Positions 6,550 through 14,993 are shown, counted from the first letter of the stretch. The stretch: DNA of 22,879 nucleotides from Bacillota bacterium (GCA_023458915.1 JAEWWM010000018.1:1-22879), one strand, 5' to 3'. Notes: generated from the letters alone by a model not told the origin. Numbers and translations are program-made.

Positions 6550-7197
6550 CTAAATTACATTTTGCGCCTCTAGTATTTTATTAACATTTTCGGTAATTTC
6601 TTCAAGAGATTTAGAACCATCCACTACAAACCGTTTGCCTTGTTTATCATAATAATCTTTCAAAATATGGGTTTGGTCGTAGTAAACTTTGAGCCGCTCT
6701 TTAACTGTTTCCAACTTATCATCCATACGCTGAACAAGGGCGCTGCTGCAAACGTCGCATATTCCGTCAACTTCGGGTTTCATATCAAGGTCAACGTTAT
6801 ATACTTTACCGCATTTGCTGCATACGCGCCGCCCCGCCATTCTTTTGTAAATAAGTTCGTCATTGACTTCAATGTCAATAACTTTATCTACATTTACACC
6901 GGAACTGTCGAGAGCCTCAGCCTGAGCAATAGTCCTTGGAAAACCGTCAAGAATAAATCCGTTTTTGCAGTCGTCTTTACTTATTCTATCCTTAACTATG
7001 CCAATGACTACTTCATCTGGAACAAGGTGACCTTTATCTATATAAGATTTAGCCATAAGCCCCATCTCAGAACCGCTTTTCAGCGCTTGCCTTATAATAT
7101 CTCCCGTCGAAATTGTAGGGATTTTAAATTCTTTTGATATTATCTCCGCCTGCGTGCCTTTTCCGGCACCTGGCGCTCCTAAAAATATGATATTCAT
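6550..7197 (-). CDS. adk: Adenylate kinase, zinc-binding lid form
   Basis: Adenylate kinase converts AMP and ATP to two ADP. The 215-residue protein has the P-loop GAPGAGKGT (7-15), the AMP-binding TISTGDIIRQA (28-38) and FILDGFPRTIAQAE (81-94), and a LID domain with Cys126, Cys129, Cys147 and Cys150, the four-Cys structural zinc site common in Gram-positives. It follows secY by 68 nt and precedes map by 9 nt. Confidence 0.98.
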   Translation of the reverse strand: MNIIFLGAPGAGKGTQAEIISKEFKIPTISTGDIIRQALKSGSEMGLMAKSYIDKGHLVPDEVVIGIVKDRISKDDCKNGFILDGFPRTIAQAEALDSSGVNVDKVIDIEVNDELIYKRMAGRRVCSKCGKVYNVDLDMKPEVDGICDVCSSALVQRMDDKLETVKERLKVYYDQTHILKDYYDKQGKRFVVDGSKSLEEITENVNKILEAQNVI

Positions 7198-7265
7198 TCT
7201 AACAAAACTCCTTTTTAAAATCCTACTTAATTTCGAATAAGAAATCTAAATTATAAGCTAAAAAT

Positions 7266-8591
7266 TTAATCTAAAAATCCTTTGTAATGCCTCATCATAA
7301 GCTGCGATTCCATTTGCTTTACCGTTTCGAGAGCAACACCGACCATAATTATAATGGAAGTTCCACCCATTGAAAGGTTATGCATATTAGTGCCCGCTGA
7401 AAAACCTACTGGCAAAAGAGCGATGAATGCTAAAAACAGCGCGCCTATAAATGTTACCTTGGAAAGTATTTTGGCAAAATAATCTGATGTCGGTTTGCCT
7501 GGTCTTATTCCCGGAATGGCTCCATTGCTTTGACGCAAATTGTTCGCCATTTCAATTGGGTTATAAGTTATTGCAACATAAAAATATGCAAACATTATTA
7601 TTAAGAAGAAATATACTATTGTGTGAACCAGGCCATTTGGAGAAAGCGAATCAAGAATTGTCTTTAATATGCCTGTAGGCCTCATAAAAAAGTTAATAAA
7701 ACCGGGTACAGCTAGGATAGATGTTGCAAAAATTATTGGCATAACTCCGGAAATTCCTATTTTTAAAGGAATGAAACTGTTTTGCCCAGCGTACATTTTT
7801 CTTCCGACTGTGCGTTTTGCATACTGAATCGGTATTCGACGTTCCGCATCGTTCATGAATACAATTATCCACATCATGAAGAAGAACATAATTACGAAAA
7901 GTGGTACAAATGCATAAAATTTACCATATTCCGCAGGTGCTTCAATTGCAATTGAAAAATATGCCACTAATTTTGTAATTAAACTCGGCATTCTTGAAAC
8001 TATACCTGCAAACATAAGTATCGAAATACCATTTCCTATACCTTTTACGTTAATTTGTTCACCAAGCCACATCATAAGCGCAGTACCTGCGGTGAACGAC
8101 AAAATTATAATAACTGCTACAAATATTCCTGCAGAACCTTCGGTGTATCTTACAATCGACTGGCCAGCATAGCTTCCGCTTCTAAGGTAAAGATAAAACG
8201 CAGTGCCTTGCATAAGTCCAAGGAAAATCGTTAAATAACGCGTTATAGCTGTTAACTTTTTTCGTCCTTCTTCGCCTTCTTTTTGAAGCGATTCTAAATA
8301 AGGAAGCGCGACTGTCATAAGCTGCATGATAATTGATGCATTAATGTAAGGTGACACAGACATTGCAAAAATAGTTGCCTGAGCAAAAGCTCCTCCCGAA
8401 AGGGTATCAAGGTAAGCAAGTATTGCTCCGCCGTCAGCCAAATTTCCCATCATACCGGCAAGTGCCTCAACATTTAGAAACGGAACCGGTATAACTGATC
8501 CAATTCTGAAAATTATTATGATAAGTATAGTAAATATTAACTTTTTCCTTAAATCCGGAACTTTCCATGAATTTATTAAAATTCTGAACAA
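7266..8591 (-). CDS. secY: Protein translocase subunit SecY
   Basis: SecY is the channel of the SecYEG translocon. The 441-residue sequence is strongly hydrophobic with about ten membrane segments, beginning with the conserved SWKVPDLRKKLIFTILIII and including NINVKGIGNGISILM-like loop 4 and the positively charged cytoplasmic loop 5/6 (RRIPIQYAKRTVGRKMYAGQ) where SecA and the ribosome dock. The start is TTG at 8591, immediately after the rplO stop, with GGAGGTGATC within the end of rplO; the sequence MFRILINSWKVPDL confirms it. Confidence 0.98.
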   Translation of the reverse strand: MFRILINSWKVPDLRKKLIFTILIIIIFRIGSVIPVPFLNVEALAGMMGNLADGGAILAYLDTLSGGAFAQATIFAMSVSPYINASIIMQLMTVALPYLESLQKEGEEGRKKLTAITRYLTIFLGLMQGTAFYLYLRSGSYAGQSIVRYTEGSAGIFVAVIIILSFTAGTALMMWLGEQINVKGIGNGISILMFAGIVSRMPSLITKLVAYFSIAIEAPAEYGKFYAFVPLFVIMFFFMMWIIVFMNDAERRIPIQYAKRTVGRKMYAGQNSFIPLKIGISGVMPIIFATSILAVPGFINFFMRPTGILKTILDSLSPNGLVHTIVYFFLIIMFAYFYVAITYNPIEMANNLRQSNGAIPGIRPGKPTSDYFAKILSKVTFIGALFLAFIALLPVGFSAGTNMHNLSMGGTSIIIMVGVALETVKQMESQLMMRHYKGFLD

Positions 8592-9032
8592 TTAGATCAC
8601 CTCCGCCTTCCCTCCTGCAGACTCGATTTTTGCGGCTGCAGATTTTGAAAACATCTGTGCTTTGACTGTCAAGTTTTTTGTAAGTTCGCCGTTCCCTAAA
8701 ATTTTGATTTTATCAAAATTGCGTTTCACAAGTCCCATATTAATCATTTCATTAATATCCACAACAGAACCTTCGCCGAATTTGTCGAGGTCTCCAACAT
8801 TAACCGTTATCACTTTTTTAGCAAATATATTCTTAAATCCTCTTTTCGGGATTCTTCTTTGAAGTGGCATCTGTCCGCCTTCAAACCCCGGTCTTACGCC
8901 TCCACCCGACCTGGCATTCTGCCCTTTGTGCCCTTTACCAGCTGTTTTGCCCCAGCCCGAACCATGCCCGCGGCCAATGCGTTTGAGTTCTTTTTTCGAT
9001 CCTTTAACAGCTACCAAATCTTGCAATTCCAA
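8592..9032 (-). CDS. rplO: 50S ribosomal protein L15 (uL15)
   Basis: L15 (146 residues) binds 23S rRNA late in 50S assembly. The Gly/Lys-rich N-terminal extension carries the conserved RIGRGHGSGWGKTAGKGHKG and GQNARSGGGVRPGFEGGQMP; the globular C-terminus is VNVGDLDKF to SAAAKIESAGGKAEVI. The start codon is TTG (9032) with GGGAGGTGAG 6 nt upstream. Its stop directly abuts the secY start, and its last bases carry the secY ribosome binding site. Confidence 0.97.
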   Translation of the reverse strand: MELQDLVAVKGSKKELKRIGRGHGSGWGKTAGKGHKGQNARSGGGVRPGFEGGQMPLQRRIPKRGFKNIFAKKVITVNVGDLDKFGEGSVVDINEMINMGLVKRNFDKIKILGNGELTKNLTVKAQMFSKSAAAKIESAGGKAEVI

Positions 9033-9072
9033 CTATTGCTCACCTCCCAAAACTACTTTTATACAGCTTAAT

Positions 9073-9252
9073 TTAGCGCTCAGTTACTTCTACCAAATGA
9101 GAAATTATATTAATTTTACCTTGAGTCTGCTCATTATCAGGCTGCACGGTAATATCATCAATTTTGCGAAGCCCAAGCGAATCAGCAGTTGCAATTTGCT
9201 TTTTACCGCGACCAGATAGGCTCTTTACAAGCCTTATTTCCAAATTTGCCAT
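9073..9252 (-). CDS. rpmD: 50S ribosomal protein L30 (uL30)
   Basis: Read by hand from the minus strand, this 59-residue ORF begins MANLEIRLVKSLSGRGKKQI and ends ISHLVEVTER. It has the L30 pattern: a beta strand, a Lys/Arg-rich turn, the helix IATADSLGLRKIDD and a C-terminal strand. It lies in the canonical place between rpsE (13 nt) and rplO (40 nt), matching the usual length of about 60 residues. Confidence 0.96.
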   Translation of the reverse strand: MANLEIRLVKSLSGRGKKQIATADSLGLRKIDDITVQPDNEQTQGKINIISHLVEVTER

Positions 9253-9265
9253 ATTACCGCCCGCC

Positions 9266-9766
9266 TTATTTTAATATTTCTTTTGCTGTTTTGCCACGAA
9301 TCTCGGCAACCTCATCAGCACTGCGCAAACTTCTGAGTCCTTCCATTGCAGCTCTTACAACATTGCATGGGTTGTTCGAACGAAGCGCCTTTGTGCGAAT
9401 ATCCTTAATTCCTGCGGATTCCACAACCGCACGAACAGGTCCTCCGGCTATAACCCCTGTACCTGGAGCGGCAGGTTTCATAAGAACTCTTCCTGCGCCG
9501 AATTCACCAATTATTTCATGAGGAATCGTATCACCTTTTAAAGAAACTCTAATTAGATTTTTCTTAGCGTCTTCTATTCCTTTTCTTATAGCATCCGGAA
9601 CTTCGCCGGATTTACCGATGCCAAACCCAACAGTTCCTTTTCCATCTCCTACCACCATTAAAGCGGCAAATTTAAAAATGCGTCCGCCTTTTACGGTTTT
9701 GGAAACTCTATTAATAGCTACGAGTTTTTCTTTTAAATCAAGTACTGAACCATCAATCCTAGCCAA
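9266..9766 (-). CDS. rpsE: 30S ribosomal protein S5 (uS5)
   Basis: S5 (166 residues) helps form the mRNA entry tunnel and maintains decoding accuracy. The double-stranded-RNA-binding S5 domain shows RVSKTVKGGRIFKFAALMVV and GDGKGTVGFGIGKSGEVPDA; the C-terminal domain has PGTGVIAGGPVRAVVESAGI and NPCNVVRAAMEGLRSLRS. The start is TTG (9766), with GGAGGG 8 nt upstream. It sits 23 nt after rplR. Confidence 0.97.
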   Translation of the reverse strand: MARIDGSVLDLKEKLVAINRVSKTVKGGRIFKFAALMVVGDGKGTVGFGIGKSGEVPDAIRKGIEDAKKNLIRVSLKGDTIPHEIIGEFGAGRVLMKPAAPGTGVIAGGPVRAVVESAGIKDIRTKALRSNNPCNVVRAAMEGLRSLRSADEVAEIRGKTAKEILK

Positions 9767-9789
9767 AAGCCTTTCCCTCCTTATCTCTG

Positions 9790-10149
9790 TTAAAATTTAA
9801 GTCCGCCTTCTCTGGCACCGTCAGCTAATTCTTTAACGCGTCCGTGGAAAATATACCCTCCGCGATCAAAAACAACACTTTCAATGTCCTTTTCAAGCGC
9901 ACGCTTTGCAATCAGCTGACCAACTTTTTTGGCAACTTCTTTATTTCCGCCAAAACCTTCGACTTCTTTATCAAGCGATGAAGCGGAAACTAATGTTGCG
10001 CCTTTGGTGTCGTCAATTATTTGAGCATAAATGTTGCTGTTGGAGCGGAAGACATTCATGCGAGGACGACTTGTTGTGCCCGAAATCTTGCCGCGCACTT
10101 TCTTATGGCGCTTTAAACGGGCCAGATTTTTATCTGCCTTGTTTACCAT
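9790..10149 (-). CDS. rplR: 50S ribosomal protein L18 (uL18)
   Basis: L18 (119 residues) binds 5S rRNA in the central protuberance. The basic N-terminus (ADKNLARLKRHKKVRGKISG) and the conserved PRMNVFRSNSNIYAQIIDDT and FDRGGYIFHGRVKELADGAR identify it. It partners with L5 from rplE in the same operon and the 5S RNA encoded at 18503-18620. The spacing is 18 nt after rplF. Confidence 0.97.
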   Translation of the reverse strand: MVNKADKNLARLKRHKKVRGKISGTTSRPRMNVFRSNSNIYAQIIDDTKGATLVSASSLDKEVEGFGGNKEVAKKVGQLIAKRALEKDIESVVFDRGGYIFHGRVKELADGAREGGLKF

Positions 10150-10167
10150 GTGAATTCACACTCCTAA

Positions 10168-10704
10168 TTATTTTTTACCTGTTTTACCTTCTTTGCGGCG
10201 AATTACTTCGTCTACATATTTAATTCCCTTACCTTTATAAGGTTCAGGCGGACGTTTTTCGCGAATTTCTGCCGCAAACTGTCCGACTTTTTGCTTGTCT
10301 GCTCCAAGAACTGTTATTTTATTGCCTTGCGCTTCAATTTTAATGCCTTCAATTTCAGGAATTATAACCTGATGAGAATATCCGAGGTTCATAACCAAGT
10401 TACTGCCTTGCATTTGAACGCGATAGCCAACGCCGTTTACTTCAAGTTCTTTTTTAAAACCATTCGAAACGCCTTCAACCATATTAAAAATAAGCGATCT
10501 CGTGAGCCCGTGAAGAGCTCTGTTCTCCTTCAAGTCATTTGGCCTGGTTACACTTATTATACTATCATTAATTTCAACATTCATCTTTGGATGAATTTTC
10601 TGAGTAAGTGTGCCTTTAGATCCTTTGACTATGATTACGCCGTCACTGAGGTTTACTTCAACTCCGGCGGGAATATTTACGGGTTTTCTTCCAATTCTAG
10701 ACAT
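10168..10704 (-). CDS. rplF: 50S ribosomal protein L6 (uL6)
   Basis: L6 (178 residues) lies near the GTPase-associated centre and sarcin-ricin loop. Its two repeated alpha/beta domains are visible: MSRIGRKPVNIPAGVEVNLS in the first and GYSHQVIIPEIEGIKIEAQG in the second. The C-terminal signature EIREKRPPEPYKGKGIKYVD is intact. It lies 12 nt after rpsH. Confidence 0.97.
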   Translation of the reverse strand: MSRIGRKPVNIPAGVEVNLSDGVIIVKGSKGTLTQKIHPKMNVEINDSIISVTRPNDLKENRALHGLTRSLIFNMVEGVSNGFKKELEVNGVGYRVQMQGSNLVMNLGYSHQVIIPEIEGIKIEAQGNKITVLGADKQKVGQFAAEIREKRPPEPYKGKGIKYVDEVIRRKEGKTGKK

Positions 10705-10716
10705 TTCTATCCCCCT

Positions 10717-11115
10717 TTACCATACGAATGCCAGCACTTCGCCGCCAACATTTTCTTTTCTTGCGCGGCGGTCAGTCATGACACCTTTTGATGTAGAAAC
10801 TATTGCTATTCCAAGACCTTTCATTACTTTGGGCATATCTTCAACATCACTGTAAATTCTAAGCCCTGGTTTTGAAACTCTTTTGAGCCCTGTGATTACT
10901 GATTTTTTATTATCTGCATACTTTAAGAAAATTTTTATTATACCTTGCCTTCCATCATCAGACAAAGCGAATTTTTTGATGTATCCTTCATCAAACAAAA
11001 TTTGAACGATTGCTTTTTTCATGTTAGATGCCGGAACTTCCACGGTTTCATGCTTTGCAGAAGTCGCGTTGCGTATCCTTGTAAGTAAATCTGCAATTGC
11101 ATCAGTTATTTGCAT
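10717..11115 (-). CDS. rpsH: 30S ribosomal protein S8 (uS8)
   Basis: S8 (132 residues) binds helix 21 of 16S rRNA in the platform. It begins MQITDAIADLLTRIRNATSA and ends with the conserved STSKGVMTDRRARKENVGGE followed by VLAFVW. In E. coli S8 represses the spc operon by binding the rplE mRNA; no such target was recognised here. It lies 28 nt after rpsZ. Confidence 0.97.
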   Translation of the reverse strand: MQITDAIADLLTRIRNATSAKHETVEVPASNMKKAIVQILFDEGYIKKFALSDDGRQGIIKIFLKYADNKKSVITGLKRVSKPGLRIYSDVEDMPKVMKGLGIAIVSTSKGVMTDRRARKENVGGEVLAFVW

Positions 11116-11143
11116 AGATTATATACCTCCTTTGCTAACTCTT

Positions 11144-11329
11144 TTACCAGCTTGCTTTTCTTACTCCCGGAATTTCACCTTTATGTGCGAGTTCCCTAAA
11201 ACAAATACGGCACACGCCAAATTTGCGAAGGTAACCATGCGGCCTGCCGCAGATTCTGCATCTGTGATACTCGCGGGTAGAAAATTTTTGCGGTCTGTTT
11301 TGTTTTACTTTAAGTGATGTTTTAGCCAC
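11144..11329 (-). CDS. rpsZ: 30S ribosomal protein S14 type Z (uS14, zinc-binding)
   Basis: This 61-residue short S14 has Cys24, Cys27, Cys40 and Cys43 (CRICG and CRICF), the zinc site of the C+ form, and lies between rplE and rpsH as in other Firmicutes. The start is GTG (11329), with an AAGGAGGG site upstream. Zinc-independent S14 paralogs are often elsewhere in the genome; none is seen here. Confidence 0.97.
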   Translation of the reverse strand: MAKTSLKVKQNRPQKFSTREYHRCRICGRPHGYLRKFGVCRICFRELAHKGEIPGVRKASW

Positions 11330-11341
11330 AGTAATCCCTCC

Positions 11342-11881
11342 TTATTTTGCAAATGGTGCGCCCATGAGGCTTAAAAGTTCTCTTGCTTCGTCATCAGTAT
11401 TTGCAGTTGTTGAAATGGAAATGTCCATTCCGCGAATTTTATCAATTTTATCATATTCTATTTCAGGGAATATCAGTTGCTCTTTTACTCCCATATTATA
11501 GTTCCCTTTGCCGTCAAAAGACTTCGGATTAATTCCTTTAAAATCTCTAACCCTAGGAAGAGCAAAATTGAAAAATCTATCTAAAAATTCGTACATTTTT
11601 TCGCCACGGAGCGTTACTTTTGCACCAATTTTCATGCCTTCACGAATTTTAAAGTTAGCAACTGATTTTCTGGCTTCACAAACAACAGCTTTTTGCCCTG
11701 TGATTGTTGCTAAATCTTCTACAATAGAACCTATTACTTTAGAATTATCTTTCGCTTCGCCTGCTCCAACATTAATAACAATTTTTTCAATCTTGGGTAT
11801 TTGCATAACGTTTTTATAAGCAAACTTGGCTTTAAGCTGCGGCGCAACTTTTTCTTTATAAAAATCTTTTAGCCTTGCCAT
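11342..11881 (-). CDS. rplE: 50S ribosomal protein L5 (uL5)
   Basis: L5 (179 residues) binds 5S rRNA and contacts P-site tRNA. Conserved features are VMQIPKIEKIVINVGAGEAK, KSVANFKIREGMKIGAKVTL, ALPRVRDFKGINPKSFDGKG and the end TTANTDDEARELLSLMGAPF. It lies 11 nt after rplX. Confidence 0.98.
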   Translation of the reverse strand: MARLKDFYKEKVAPQLKAKFAYKNVMQIPKIEKIVINVGAGEAKDNSKVIGSIVEDLATITGQKAVVCEARKSVANFKIREGMKIGAKVTLRGEKMYEFLDRFFNFALPRVRDFKGINPKSFDGKGNYNMGVKEQLIFPEIEYDKIDKIRGMDISISTTANTDDEARELLSLMGAPFAK

Positions 11882-11892
11882 TCATATCCTCC

Positions 11893-12252
11893 TTACAGCA
11901 CTTCGCCGCATTTTTTACAGCTGCGCTTTTTAATGCCGCCATCTATAAATTTATGAGCGATGCGCGTCGGTTTACCGCAATGAGAGCATATTAACTGAAC
12001 TTTGGATGCATACATAGCACCTTCGGTTTTAATTATACCACCCTCCTGACCTGCTTTGCGGGGTTTAACGTGTTTTGAAACTATATTTACTCCTTCGACA
12101 ATCAGCTTAGCTTCTTTCGGGCTGACTGCAACAACTTTGCCTTGTTTTCCGCGGTCTTTTCCGCTCAAAACTACAACCATATCACCGGTTTTAACGTGTA
12201 CTTTTCCGTTTCCGGAACGCGCTGCTTTATTACTACTTTTTTTAAACAACAA
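11893..12252 (-). CDS. rplX: 50S ribosomal protein L24 (uL24)
   Basis: L24 (119 residues) is an early 50S assembly initiator. It has the KOW motif (VHVKTGDMVVVLSGKDRGKQ) and a C-terminal zinc-ribbon-like pair, Cys89/Cys92 and Cys112/Cys115 (ICSHCGKP, SCKKCGE). About 16 extra residues precede the usual MNKVHVKTGD-like start. The start is TTG (12252), with AAGGAGGTG properly spaced, and no later start would keep the KOW region, so the extension is probably real. Confidence 0.95.
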   Translation of the reverse strand: MLFKKSSNKAARSGNGKVHVKTGDMVVVLSGKDRGKQGKVVAVSPKEAKLIVEGVNIVSKHVKPRKAGQEGGIIKTEGAMYASKVQLICSHCGKPTRIAHKFIDGGIKKRSCKKCGEVL

Positions 12253-12267
12253 TAAACACCTCCTTGC

Positions 12268-12636
12268 CTAAAGAACTTCCGGGGCTAAACTCAGTATTTT
12301 AAGGTACCCATCTTCGCGCAGCTCCCTGGCTACGGGTCCAAAAATACGCGTACCCCTCGGGGTTTTATCTTCTTTGATTATAACAGCTGAATTTTCGTCA
12401 AAGCTTATATAAGAGCCATCATCGCGGCGAACCTTATCAACTGTGCGAACAACTACAGCTTTTACAACATCACCTTTTTTAACAACGCCTCCGGGTGATG
12501 CTTTTTTAACTGAAGCAACAATAACATCGCCAATTCCGGCATATCTTCTACGAGTTCCACCGAGAACTCTTATACACATGATCTCTTTAGCACCTGTATT
12601 ATCAGCTATTTTTAAACGAGTTTGAGGCTGTACCAC
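12268..12636 (-). CDS. rplN: 50S ribosomal protein L14 (uL14)
   Basis: L14 (122 residues) forms part of intersubunit bridges and is the target of RsfS. The sequence starts MVQPQTRLKIADNTGAKEIM and includes RRYAGIGDVIVASVKKASPG and RGTRIFGPVARELREDGYLK, all typical. The start is GTG (12636), with GGAGG about 10 nt upstream. It lies 47 nt after rpsQ. Confidence 0.98.
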   Translation of the reverse strand: MVQPQTRLKIADNTGAKEIMCIRVLGGTRRRYAGIGDVIVASVKKASPGGVVKKGDVVKAVVVRTVDKVRRDDGSYISFDENSAVIIKEDKTPRGTRIFGPVARELREDGYLKILSLAPEVL

Positions 12637-12683
12637 GGTTAATCTTTCCTCCTAACTTGCTAAACTTTAAATATTTCAAAAAA

Positions 12684-12941
12684 CTATTTTGCTTTTTCAA
12701 GAATTTTCACAAGTCTCCACCTTTTGTCTTTTGAAAGAGGCCTTGTCTCCATAACTTCAACACGATCGCCAACTGCGCACTCATTGTTTTCGTCGTGTGC
12801 TTTTAATCTTTTAGTTTGCTTAATGATTTTGCCGTAAAGCGGATGTTTAACTCTATTTTCAACGGTAACCACTATAGTTTTGTCCATTTTATCGCTAACT
12901 ACATTGCCAACTTCCACTTTTCGCATATTTCTTTCGCTCAC
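12684..12941 (-). CDS. rpsQ: 30S ribosomal protein S17 (uS17)
   Basis: S17 (85 residues) is an OB-fold 16S rRNA binder. Conserved segments are RKVEVGNVVSDKMDKTIVVT, VKHPLYGKIIKQTKRLKAHD and the C-terminal RPLSKDKRWRLVKILEKA. The start is GTG (12941) with AAGGAGG about 10 nt upstream; the later in-frame ATG would shorten the N-terminus by five residues. Confidence 0.97.
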   Translation of the reverse strand: MSERNMRKVEVGNVVSDKMDKTIVVTVENRVKHPLYGKIIKQTKRLKAHDENNECAVGDRVEVMETRPLSKDKRWRLVKILEKAK

Positions 12942-12961
12942 AAAAATACATCCTCCTTCCC

Positions 12962-13171
12962 TTACGCCTCGACGCTTTCTTCACTCAGTTCTCTCTCGCG
13001 AAGAACTGTTTGGGTTCTTGCCATGTCTTTTTTTACCGCCTTAATACGCATGGGATTTTCAAGCTGATTTACAGCGAGCTGAAACCTAAGATTAAAAAGT
13101 TCGGATTTAAGGTCTTTAAGTTTATTTTTTAAATTATCACTCGTCAAATTTCTGATTTCTGAAATTTTCAC
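12962..13171 (-). CDS. rpmC: 50S ribosomal protein L29 (uL29)
   Basis: L29 (69 residues) is a helical hairpin at the tunnel exit, next to L23, that contacts SRP and trigger factor. It begins MKISEIRNLTSDNLKNKLKD and contains ELFNLRFQLAVNQLENPMRI. The start is GTG at 13171, sharing one base with the rplP stop (TAGTG), which indicates translational coupling. A Glu-rich tail ends the protein. Confidence 0.97.
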   Translation of the reverse strand: MKISEIRNLTSDNLKNKLKDLKSELFNLRFQLAVNQLENPMRIKAVKKDMARTQTVLRERELSEESVEA

Positions 13172-13602
13172 TAAACCTCACCATCCGTTTCTTGCTCTTG
13201 CTTCTTTACAAATTTGCATTTAATTGGCAATTTATTTGCCGCTAAACGCATAGCTTCTTTAGCGGTTTCTTCAGCAACATCAGCGATTTCGAACATTATT
13301 CTGCCTGGCTTTACAACCGCTACCCAAAATTCAGGCGAACCCTTACCTTTACCCATTCTGGTTTCCGCCGGCTTTTTGGTAACCGGCTTGTCTGGAAATA
13401 TTTTTATCCAAACTTTACCCGCTCTTTTACAGAATCTAGTCATGGCAACACGAGCCGCTTCAATCTGATTCGATGTTATCCAGGCGGGTTCTAAAGCTTG
13501 CAATCCAAAATCGCCGTAAGTAACTTTGCTTCCTCTTATGGCGCGGCCTTTCATTCTTCCGCGGTGAACTTTTCTGTACTTAGTTCTTTTCGGCAGCAGC
13601 AT
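13171..13602 (-). CDS. rplP: 50S ribosomal protein L16 (uL16)
   Basis: L16 (143 residues) helps organise the A site and bind tRNA. The basic N-terminus MLLPKRTKYRKVHRGRMKGR and the conserved FGLQALEPAWITSNQIEAAR, FPDKPVTKKPAETRMGKGKG and GRIMFEIADVAEETAKEAMR are present. It overlaps rpsC by 23 nt in another frame, so its start lies within the rpsC end. Confidence 0.98.
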   Translation of the reverse strand: MLLPKRTKYRKVHRGRMKGRAIRGSKVTYGDFGLQALEPAWITSNQIEAARVAMTRFCKRAGKVWIKIFPDKPVTKKPAETRMGKGKGSPEFWVAVVKPGRIMFEIADVAEETAKEAMRLAANKLPIKCKFVKKQEQETDGEV

Positions 13603-14281
13603 TTTTGTTGCCCCCTTTCGCGGTTTCGCTATTGAATTCTTTTTTTGCGGAATTCATTAAAATTTCGCCTTTATAAATCCAAACTTTAACTCCGATAATT
13701 CCGTAAGTTGTGGCAGCCTGAGCGAATCCATAATCAATATCTGCTCTGATTGTTTGAAGCGGAATCGTTCCTTCGTGATAATGCTCAGTCCTTGCGATTT
13801 CCGCACCTCCAAGCCTTCCTGAAACTTGGGTTTTGATCCCCTTTGCCCCTGCTCTCATCGAACGGCCCATTGCTTGTTTAAGCGCACGCCTGAACGAAAT
13901 CCTTTTTTCAAGCTGAGCAGCTATGCCTTCCGCCACAAGTTTGGCGTTCATATCCGTATTTTTAATCTCGATTATATTTATAACTACAGGCTTTTTAATT
14001 AATTTCTCACAGAAAATCCTTAATTTTTCAATTTCTACCCCAGCTTTACCGATTATTATACCCGGTTTAGCGCAATGGATATTAAGACGAACCTTATTGT
14101 TGTCTCTTTCGATTTCAATTTTCGGAACTCCAGCGATTTTCAGTTTTTTAAGAAGTACCTTACGAATTTTATAATCTTCAACCAAAGCATCCGCAAAATC
14201 TTTCTTCTTCACAAACCAACGTGAGTCCCAATTGTTAATTATTCCTACACGAAATCCGTGTGGATTTACTTTTTGCCCCAT
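13580..14281 (-). CDS. rpsC: 30S ribosomal protein S3 (uS3)
   Basis: S3 (233 residues) lines the mRNA entry site. The start MGQKVNPHGFRVGIINNWDS, the KH domain (IHCAKPGIIIGKAGVEIEKL, residues about 70-90) and the C-terminal RRALKQAMGRSMRAGAKGIK and GAEIARTEHYHEGTIPLQTI match the family. The C-terminal tail beyond about residue 212 is Asn/Lys/Glu-rich and variable. It overlaps rplP by 23 nt and lies 18 nt after rplV. Confidence 0.98.
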   Translation of the reverse strand: MGQKVNPHGFRVGIINNWDSRWFVKKKDFADALVEDYKIRKVLLKKLKIAGVPKIEIERDNNKVRLNIHCAKPGIIIGKAGVEIEKLRIFCEKLIKKPVVINIIEIKNTDMNAKLVAEGIAAQLEKRISFRRALKQAMGRSMRAGAKGIKTQVSGRLGGAEIARTEHYHEGTIPLQTIRADIDYGFAQAATTYGIIGVKVWIYKGEILMNSAKKEFNSETAKGGNKNAAAEKN

Positions 14282-14299
14282 AGTTAACCTCCTTTTCTG

Positions 14300-14635
14300 C
14301 TAATCTTTTTCCTTTAAAATTATAGTAACATGAGAGCTTCTTTTTTCGATTCTATATGCGCGCCCTTTAGACATTGGCCTTATCCTTTTAAGAATTGGAC
14401 CCGGGCAAACAAAACACTCTGATATATAAAGATGCGATACGTCCATTTGATAATTATTCACCGCATTTGCCATAGCCGATTTAAGTAATTTTTCAAGATA
14501 TTCACATGCCGATTTTGGGGTGTTTTTAAGTACCGCCATTGCGTAATCTACAGGCTTATTTCTTATTAAATCAAGAACTATAGAAACTTTTCTCGGTGAA
14601 ATGCGGGCGTATCGTAAATGAGCCCTTGCTTCCAT
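14300..14635 (-). CDS. rplV: 50S ribosomal protein L22 (uL22)
   Basis: L22 (111 residues) reaches into the exit tunnel with a long beta hairpin, seen here as CPGPILKRIRPMSKGRAYRI. The N-terminus EARAHLRYARISPRKVSIVL is conserved. The gene is preceded by a 79-nt spacer after rpsS that contains a strong hairpin (14673-14691). Confidence 0.97.
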   Translation of the reverse strand: MEARAHLRYARISPRKVSIVLDLIRNKPVDYAMAVLKNTPKSACEYLEKLLKSAMANAVNNYQMDVSHLYISECFVCPGPILKRIRPMSKGRAYRIEKRSSHVTIILKEKD

Positions 14636-14672
14636 GATAATAACTCCTTTCGCCCGTTATTTGGTTATTTTC

Positions 14673-14691
14673 TTCCCGCCTACGGCGGGAA
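14673..14691 (-). promoter_or_regulatory. Perfect GC-rich hairpin between rpsS and rplV
   Basis: TTCCCGCC and GGCGGGAA form an exact 8-bp stem with a 3-nt loop, in an otherwise AT-rich 79-nt spacer. No T tract follows on the minus strand, so it does not look like a terminator. It could be an mRNA-processing or stability element, or a short palindromic genome repeat. Confidence 0.6.
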
Positions 14692-14714
14692 ATAAAAACT
14701 AGAATTTTAGCCCG

Positions 14715-14993
14715 CTATTTTTTAGCTGTTGTTTTAGAGCCGGCGTGACCTTTAAATGTTCTTGTCGAAGCAAATTCACCAAGCTTATGCCCGACCATAT
14801 CTTCTGTCACATAAACCGGTATGTGTTTACGCCCATCATGAACAGCAAATGTGTGTCCTACAAATTCAGGGAAAATTGTTGATGACCTGCTCCATGTTTT
14901 TAAAATCTTTTTTTCGCCGGATTTATTAAGTTCCGTCACTCTTTTTAAAAGTATCGGCTGAACAAAAGGTGCTTTTTTTAAACTCCTGCTCAT
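14715..14993 (-). CDS. rpsS: 30S ribosomal protein S19 (uS19)
   Basis: S19 (92 residues) pairs with S13 in the 30S head. Its start MSRSLKKAPFVQPILLKRVT and the conserved RSSTIFPEFVGHTFAVHDGR, KHIPVYVTEDMVGHKLGEFA and TRTFKGHAGSK match the family completely. It lies 21 nt after rplB. Confidence 0.98.
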   Translation of the reverse strand: MSRSLKKAPFVQPILLKRVTELNKSGEKKILKTWSRSSTIFPEFVGHTFAVHDGRKHIPVYVTEDMVGHKLGEFASTRTFKGHAGSKTTAKK

